Shown piece after piece: positions 5,983 through 9,096 of a DNA stretch of 9,096 nt. Origin of the DNA: Draconibacterium sp. (GTDB lineage Bacteria; Bacteroidota; Bacteroidia; Bacteroidales; Prolixibacteraceae). The stretch covers positions 1 through 9,096 of the forward strand of contig JALUZN010000233.1 of the NCBI GenBank assembly GCA_027011835.1. The letters run 5' to 3'. The notes under the pieces are model-generated. The model was not told the origin of the DNA. It saw nothing but the letters and a program-made list of their open reading frames with translations, and did not search any database. Positions within the stretch are counted from its first letter, which is position 1. Every line of letters begins with the position of its first letter. Both the position numbers and the translations under genes were made by a program.

Positions 5983-7284
5983 ATGGATTACAAAGGGAAA
6001 AAGGCGGCATTTTATACATTGGGTTGTAAACTCAATTTTTCGGAAACATCGACCATTGCAGGTTCGCTAAAAGAGGTGGGTTTCGAGCGCGTTAAATTCG
6101 ACGAAAAGGCCGACATTTACGTTATTAATACCTGCTCGGTTACCAACCAGGGCGATAAAGCCAGCCGCAACATAATTCGCAAGGCAATAAAACAAAACCC
6201 CAACGCAATGATTGTGGCCGTTGGCTGCTATTCGCAACTTAAACCCGAAGATATTGGAACTATCGACGGGGTTGATTTGGTACTGGGCACTCAGGAAAAA
6301 TTCAATCTCCCGGCCTATCTTAATAATCTCGAGAAAAATGAAACCACTCGAATAAAAACCACCCGGCTTGCCGATATAAAAAGCTACCACAAAGCGTTTT
6401 CGTGGGGCGACCGCACGCGCAGTTTTTTGAAAATTCAGGATGGTTGCGACTACTACTGCTCGTTTTGTACCATTCCGTTTGCACGCGGCCGAAGCCGAAA
6501 CGACAACATTGAAAATACCATTGCCGAAGCAAAAAAAGCCGTTCAAAAAGGTTTTAAAGAAATCATTTTAACCGGTGTAAATATTGGCGATTTTGGTAAG
6601 TCGACCGGCGAAAGTTTTACCGACCTCTTAAAAGCTCTCGAAAAGGTGGACGGCTTAAAGCGGTTACGACTCGGCTCGATTGAACCCAATTTGTTAAAGA
6701 GCGAAATAATTGAGTTGGTGGCCCGGTCGAAAGTTATTATGCCGCATTTTCATATTCCGTTGCAAGCCGGCTCAAACGAAGTTTTGCAACTAATGAAACG
6801 AAAATATAGCACCGAACTTTTTGCCGGCAGAATAGAGTTGATTCGCAAAATTGTACCGCACGCTTTTATTGGTGTCGATGTAATTGCAGGAACAAATGGC
6901 GAAACACAAGAGTTTTTTCAGAAATCGTACGACTTTTTAAATGGTCTGGAAATTTCGCAGTTGCACGCGTTTACCTATTCCGAGCGAAGTGGTACAAAAG
7001 CACTTGCCATTCCCGGTAAAGTAGAAATTGAAGAGCGTAAAAACCGTACGCAGAAATACATAAACCTTTCGGAGAAAAAGTTGAGGGCATTTTACGAAAA
7101 GAATCTTGGCTCGACACAAACTGTTCTTTTCGAAGCGCAAAAAGACAAAAAGACAATGACCGGGTTCACCGAGAACTACATTAAAATTGAGGTTCCGTTT
7201 TCAGAAAAACGAATCAATCAACTTGGTAAAGTAAAGTTACTGGATATACTTCCCAACGGAAACGTTAACGTTGAAATTTTATAG
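5983..7284 (+). CDS. mtaB: tRNA t6A37 C2-methylthiotransferase (MtaB type)
   Basis: This radical-SAM enzyme is predicted to add a methylthio group to N6-threonylcarbamoyladenosine at tRNA position 37, giving ms2t6A in ANN-decoding tRNAs. The 433 residues show the full three-domain plan. The N-terminal UPF0004 domain has cluster cysteines C15, C51 and C82. The radical-SAM core has CDYYCSFC (C155, C159, C162) and, further on, RLGSIEPN (229-236) and HIPLQAGSNEVLQLMKRKY (257-275). A TRAM-like RNA-binding domain follows from about 376. GCKLN-x-x-E, not GCQMN-x-x-D, assigns it to MtaB and not MiaB. RimO is excluded by the same motif. It heads a two-gene unit with the phosphatase gene 20 bp downstream. 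Confidence 0.92.
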   Translation: MDYKGKKAAFYTLGCKLNFSETSTIAGSLKEVGFERVKFDEKADIYVINTCSVTNQGDKASRNIIRKAIKQNPNAMIVAVGCYSQLKPEDIGTIDGVDLVLGTQEKFNLPAYLNNLEKNETTRIKTTRLADIKSYHKAFSWGDRTRSFLKIQDGCDYYCSFCTIPFARGRSRNDNIENTIAEAKKAVQKGFKEIILTGVNIGDFGKSTGESFTDLLKALEKVDGLKRLRLGSIEPNLLKSEIIELVARSKVIMPHFHIPLQAGSNEVLQLMKRKYSTELFAGRIELIRKIVPHAFIGVDVIAGTNGETQEFFQKSYDFLNGLEISQLHAFTYSERSGTKALAIPGKVEIEERKNRTQKYINLSEKKLRAFYEKNLGSTQTVLFEAQKDKKTMTGFTENYIKIEVPFSEKRINQLGKVKLLDILPNGNVNVEIL

Positions 7285-7304
7285 TGAAAGAGAAGCCATA
7301 AAAT

Positions 7305-8102
7305 ATGAATTACAAAGAACTTTGTTTCGAAGTACAAAAGATTGCTCGCAACGCAGGAAGTTTTATTCGCGATGAAGGAGCCAAAGTAACTTCGGAAGAT
7401 ATTGAGATTAAGAGTGTTGCCAGCTTGGTAACTTATGTCGATAAAACTGCCGAAGCAACAATTGTTTCGCAATTAAAAGAGCTTATTCCCGAATCGGGGT
7501 TTATTGCCGAAGAGGGAACGGCAACTGCAAACAACGAGAAATTTAAGTGGATAATCGACCCGCTCGACGGAACAACAAATTACCTTCACAACATTGCCCC
7601 GCACTCGGTTAGTATTGCATTAATGGAAGACAACGAGCTGGTTTTAGGTGTGGTTTACGAAATTACCGCTAACGAAATGTTTTATGCCTGGAAAGAGAGT
7701 CCGGCATTTTTAAACGGAAAAGAGATTTCGGTTGCAACGGCATCAAAATCGGAAGATACTTTAGTTGCCACCGGATTTCCATATTACAATTTCGAGATGC
7801 TGGATGCCTATATCGAGGCATTGAAATATTTTATGAAAAATACACGTGGAATACGGCGCTTGGGCTCTGCTGCTGCCGACCTTGTTTATGTTGCTGCCGG
7901 CCGTTTCGACGCATTTTTCGAACACGCACTGCACGCGTGGGATGTGGCTGCGGGAGTGTTTATTTTACAACAGGCCGGTGGAAAAATTACCGATTTTAAT
8001 GGCGGTAACAACTTCCTTTTTGGCGGAGAAATTGTTGCTGCAAGCAAAAACTATTTCGATGAGTTTTATCGTGTTGTTTCGAAGTACTGTGGCGCAAATT
8101 AA
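7305..8102 (+). CDS. Inositol monophosphatase family protein (SuhB-like)
   Basis: This Mg2+-dependent phosphatase is predicted to hydrolyse inositol phosphates or related sugar or nucleotide phosphates in the cytosol. At 265 residues it has the normal family length. Metal-site motifs are complete: FIAEEG (66-71, E70), IIDPLDGTTNYLH (83-95, D85, D88, G89, T90) and HAWDVAAGVFILQQAGGKITD (210-230, D213). It resembles inositol monophosphatase/SuhB (GTTN after DPLD, WDVAAG) more than CysQ, but substrate cannot be settled from sequence. In E. coli SuhB also acts in rRNA transcription complexes; whether that holds here is unknown. The gene follows mtaB by 20 bp, so they are probably cotranscribed. 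Its stop TAA (8100-8102) overlaps that of the convergent regulator gene, leaving no room for a terminator. Confidence 0.9.
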   Translation: MNYKELCFEVQKIARNAGSFIRDEGAKVTSEDIEIKSVASLVTYVDKTAEATIVSQLKELIPESGFIAEEGTATANNEKFKWIIDPLDGTTNYLHNIAPHSVSIALMEDNELVLGVVYEITANEMFYAWKESPAFLNGKEISVATASKSEDTLVATGFPYYNFEMLDAYIEALKYFMKNTRGIRRLGSAAADLVYVAAGRFDAFFEHALHAWDVAAGVFILQQAGGKITDFNGGNNFLFGGEIVAASKNYFDEFYRVVSKYCGAN

Positions 8103-8797
8103 CCAATTTCGCTAATTCGTTTTAGTAGCTGCATATTCAATATCTCAATAGTGCCGTTTTCGTTTTTTATAATTTTATTCTCTTTAAAGTCTTTAATTAC
8201 TTTTACAACACTCATTGTCGACATTCCCGTTAGCTCGGCTAAATCGGCACGCGAAAGCGAAAGTTTAAATGTATTCGAACGATAAATCTCTTCGGCAAGA
8301 TAAATAAGAGTGTCGGCAAGACGCCCGTTTAGCTGTTTATGGGTAAGACTTATAAATCTGTCGTAAGTGGAGTTTGTGCAGTGGTTCATCGTTTTAATAA
8401 TGTCGGCTGCAAACTTTCCGTTTTTTTCAATTAAATTTTTAATTACACTGTTTTCAATAATGCAAATGGTTGTATTTTCTATTGCAGTTGCTGTGTAGGT
8501 ATAAACTTTATTTCCGTAAAGCGATGGCAATCCTAACAGATTTCCGGTAGGTAGAATGTTGATAACAAGGTTCTTGTCGGAATTCGACACTTCCATGTAA
8601 ACCTTTACCAAACCACTTTTTATAAAATGAATATGATTGGCAAACGACCCCTGTTTAAAAATGGTTTCGCCTTTTTTAAAATTAAGCTGAACACGGTGTT
8701 TGTCGTTTAACTTTAACTCATTCGGGCTAAGTTGTTTAAAACACGACGATTTATTTGAACATAAAATGCACGAATTTATTAATTCTCCTTTCTCCAT
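8099..8797 (-). CDS. Crp/Fnr-family transcriptional regulator with FNR-type cysteines (probable [4Fe-4S] oxygen sensor)
   Basis: This 232-residue protein has a cyclic-nucleotide-fold sensor domain (about 25-135), a dimerisation helix (about 130-158) and a C-terminal helix-turn-helix (about 178-212). C10-x2-C13-x5-C19 plus C112 have the spacing of E. coli FNR ligands C20, C23, C29 and C122, each offset by exactly 10, including the 93-residue gap to the last cysteine. S14 matches FNR S24, next to a ligand. A fifth cysteine (C140) has no obvious counterpart. I infer an oxygen- or NO-labile cluster controlling dimerisation. In the recognition helix, FNR's E209, S212 and R213 correspond to M195, V198 and K199, so its operator should differ from TTGAT-N4-ATCAA. 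The ATG at 8797 has AGGGAGAG just upstream. It converges on the phosphatase gene. Confidence 0.88.
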   Translation of the reverse strand: MEKGELINSCILCSNKSSCFKQLSPNELKLNDKHRVQLNFKKGETIFKQGSFANHIHFIKSGLVKVYMEVSNSDKNLVINILPTGNLLGLPSLYGNKVYTYTATAIENTTICIIENSVIKNLIEKNGKFAADIIKTMNHCTNSTYDRFISLTHKQLNGRLADTLIYLAEEIYRSNTFKLSLSRADLAELTGMSTMSVVKVIKDFKENKIIKNENGTIEILNMQLLKRISEIG

Positions 8798-8834
8798 CTC
8801 TCCCTAATCTTTTTCTATTATTCAAAAAACGCTA

Positions 8835-8842
8835 CAAATATA
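8835..8842 (-). promoter_or_regulatory. Promoter of the Crp/Fnr gene, -7 box
   Basis: On the minus strand the sequence is TATATTTG, an exact TAnnTTTG match. It lies 37 bp from the ATG, giving a leader of about 30 nt. TTG at 8867-8865 (minus) lies 22 bases upstream, within the tolerated range for a -33 element. Confidence 0.55.
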
Positions 8843-8865
8843 TCAAATATCAATTCGAAATATAC

Positions 8866-8877
8866 AACTATGTAGTT
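8866..8877. promoter_or_regulatory. Palindrome at the -33 region of the Crp/Fnr promoter (possible operator)
   Basis: AACTA-TG-TAGTT has perfect 5-bp arms around a 2-bp centre and overlaps the proposed -33 TTG. Position and symmetry suit autoregulation by a dimeric regulator. It is shorter than a typical Crp/Fnr site (14-16 bp), so this is a guess. Confidence 0.3.
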
Positions 8878-8894
8878 TTATTTATACGAAAAAG

Positions 8895-9095
8895 TTAGTT
8901 TAGTTTATAGTTCAACGTGCTTATAAAGGGAATTGCCGATGTAGTTTTGTGGCAAAATTTAATTCGAGTGATGTTCGATAAATTGAGGTGCTGCAATAAT
9001 AATCCTGTTCTTTTTATTTGCGTTGATATCCAATTACTTACATCTTGAGAGTTTGGTTTTGCTGAGATAATTGACATTCGTACATATATAATATG
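8895..9095 (-). pseudogene. KilA-N-like domain remnant, continuing off the right edge
   Basis: On the minus strand a frame is open from the window edge to the TAA at 8895-8897. It includes a possible ATG at 9077. The protein contains SQDVSNWISTQIKRTG then LLLQHLNLSNITRIKF. This lines up with the KilA-N core D-V-I-x-N-W-[IL]-R-x-R-x-T-I-E-F-L-G-[IL]-W-E-x-L-N-N-P-N-F-x-x-x-E-F, with one residue missing. Key conserved positions (R-N-R, LGxWE, the EF glutamate) are replaced, and the frame stops about 25 residues later, where the family normally continues with AGxNxFxLS and much more. I infer a decayed copy of a KilA-N gene, which in Bacteroidota often occurs in mobile or defence-related contexts. 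The match is by eye and could be chance. Confidence 0.35.
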
Positions 9096-9096
9096 G

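Larger units (their letters stand above)
8798..8894. other. Upstream region of the Crp/Fnr gene
   Basis: This AT-rich stretch between the regulator and the KilA-N-like fragment contains the regulator's promoter (8835-8842, minus strand) and the palindrome AACTA-tg-TAGTT (8866-8877). ATCAA occurs twice in direct orientation (8842-8846 and 8849-8853), but not as an inverted FNR box. No gene is visible. Confidence 0.55.

Noticed and set aside
6067..6546. 159-codon minus-strand frame inside mtaB
   Set aside because: It is an antisense shadow of a gene with full catalytic motifs, and the translation shows no domain of its own.
8842..8853. Two ATCAA half-sites as an FNR box upstream of the regulator
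   Set aside because: They are direct, 7 bp apart and not inverted, and the surrounding DNA is very AT-rich. They do not form a Crp/Fnr dyad.
8895..9077. Intact 60-residue minus-strand small protein
   Set aside because: The frame is open beyond its ATG to the window edge and resembles part of a larger KilA-N-like domain, so a decayed or partial gene is more likely than a complete small one.

Overview
The window looks like chromosomal DNA from a Bacteroidota, most probably a marine or anoxic-sediment member of the Marinilabiliales (Prolixibacteraceae-like). The taxonomic call is an inference. It rests on AT-rich intergenic DNA, start codons without a strong Shine-Dalgarno, TAnnTTTG-type -7 boxes in front of most genes, and protein sequences that read as Bacteroidota-type. 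No tRNA, rRNA or CRISPR was seen.

Layout, left to right. (1) Bases 3-122 are the C-terminal tail of an IS1595-like transposase, and a probable IS right end follows near base 149. (2) A POT/PTR-family proton-dependent peptide transporter (425-2137, +) has a textbook Bacteroidota promoter. (3) A 572-bp gap holds a hairpin-containing repeat, a short tandem repeat and a truncated GIY-YIG nuclease remnant. (4) pgi (2710-4359, +), glucose-6-phosphate isomerase, starts at 2710 and not at the in-frame TTG upstream. (5) A 323-bp convergent gap carries a second, related repeat copy and a strong bidirectional terminator. (6) gap (4683-5690, -) is NAD-type glyceraldehyde-3-phosphate dehydrogenase. (7) A 292-bp divergent regulatory region has inverted repeats. 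(8) A two-gene unit follows: mtaB (5983-7284, +), a tRNA methylthiotransferase, then an inositol monophosphatase/SuhB-family gene (7305-8102, +) 20 bp later. (9) A Crp/Fnr-family regulator (8099-8797, -) converges on the phosphatase gene, and the two stop codons share one TTAA. (10) At the right edge is a decayed KilA-N-like fragment on the minus strand.

Most of the window is core metabolism: peptide uptake, two glycolytic/gluconeogenic enzymes and tRNA modification, with small mobile or decayed scraps between the genes. The item most worth following up is the Crp/Fnr protein. Its four cysteines (C10, C13, C19, C112) reproduce the spacing of the [4Fe-4S] ligands of E. coli FNR (C20, C23, C29, C122) with a constant offset of 10, while its DNA-recognition helix differs at the FNR contact positions. 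It is therefore probably an oxygen-sensing iron-sulphur regulator with a different operator. I see no clearly new multi-gene system here.
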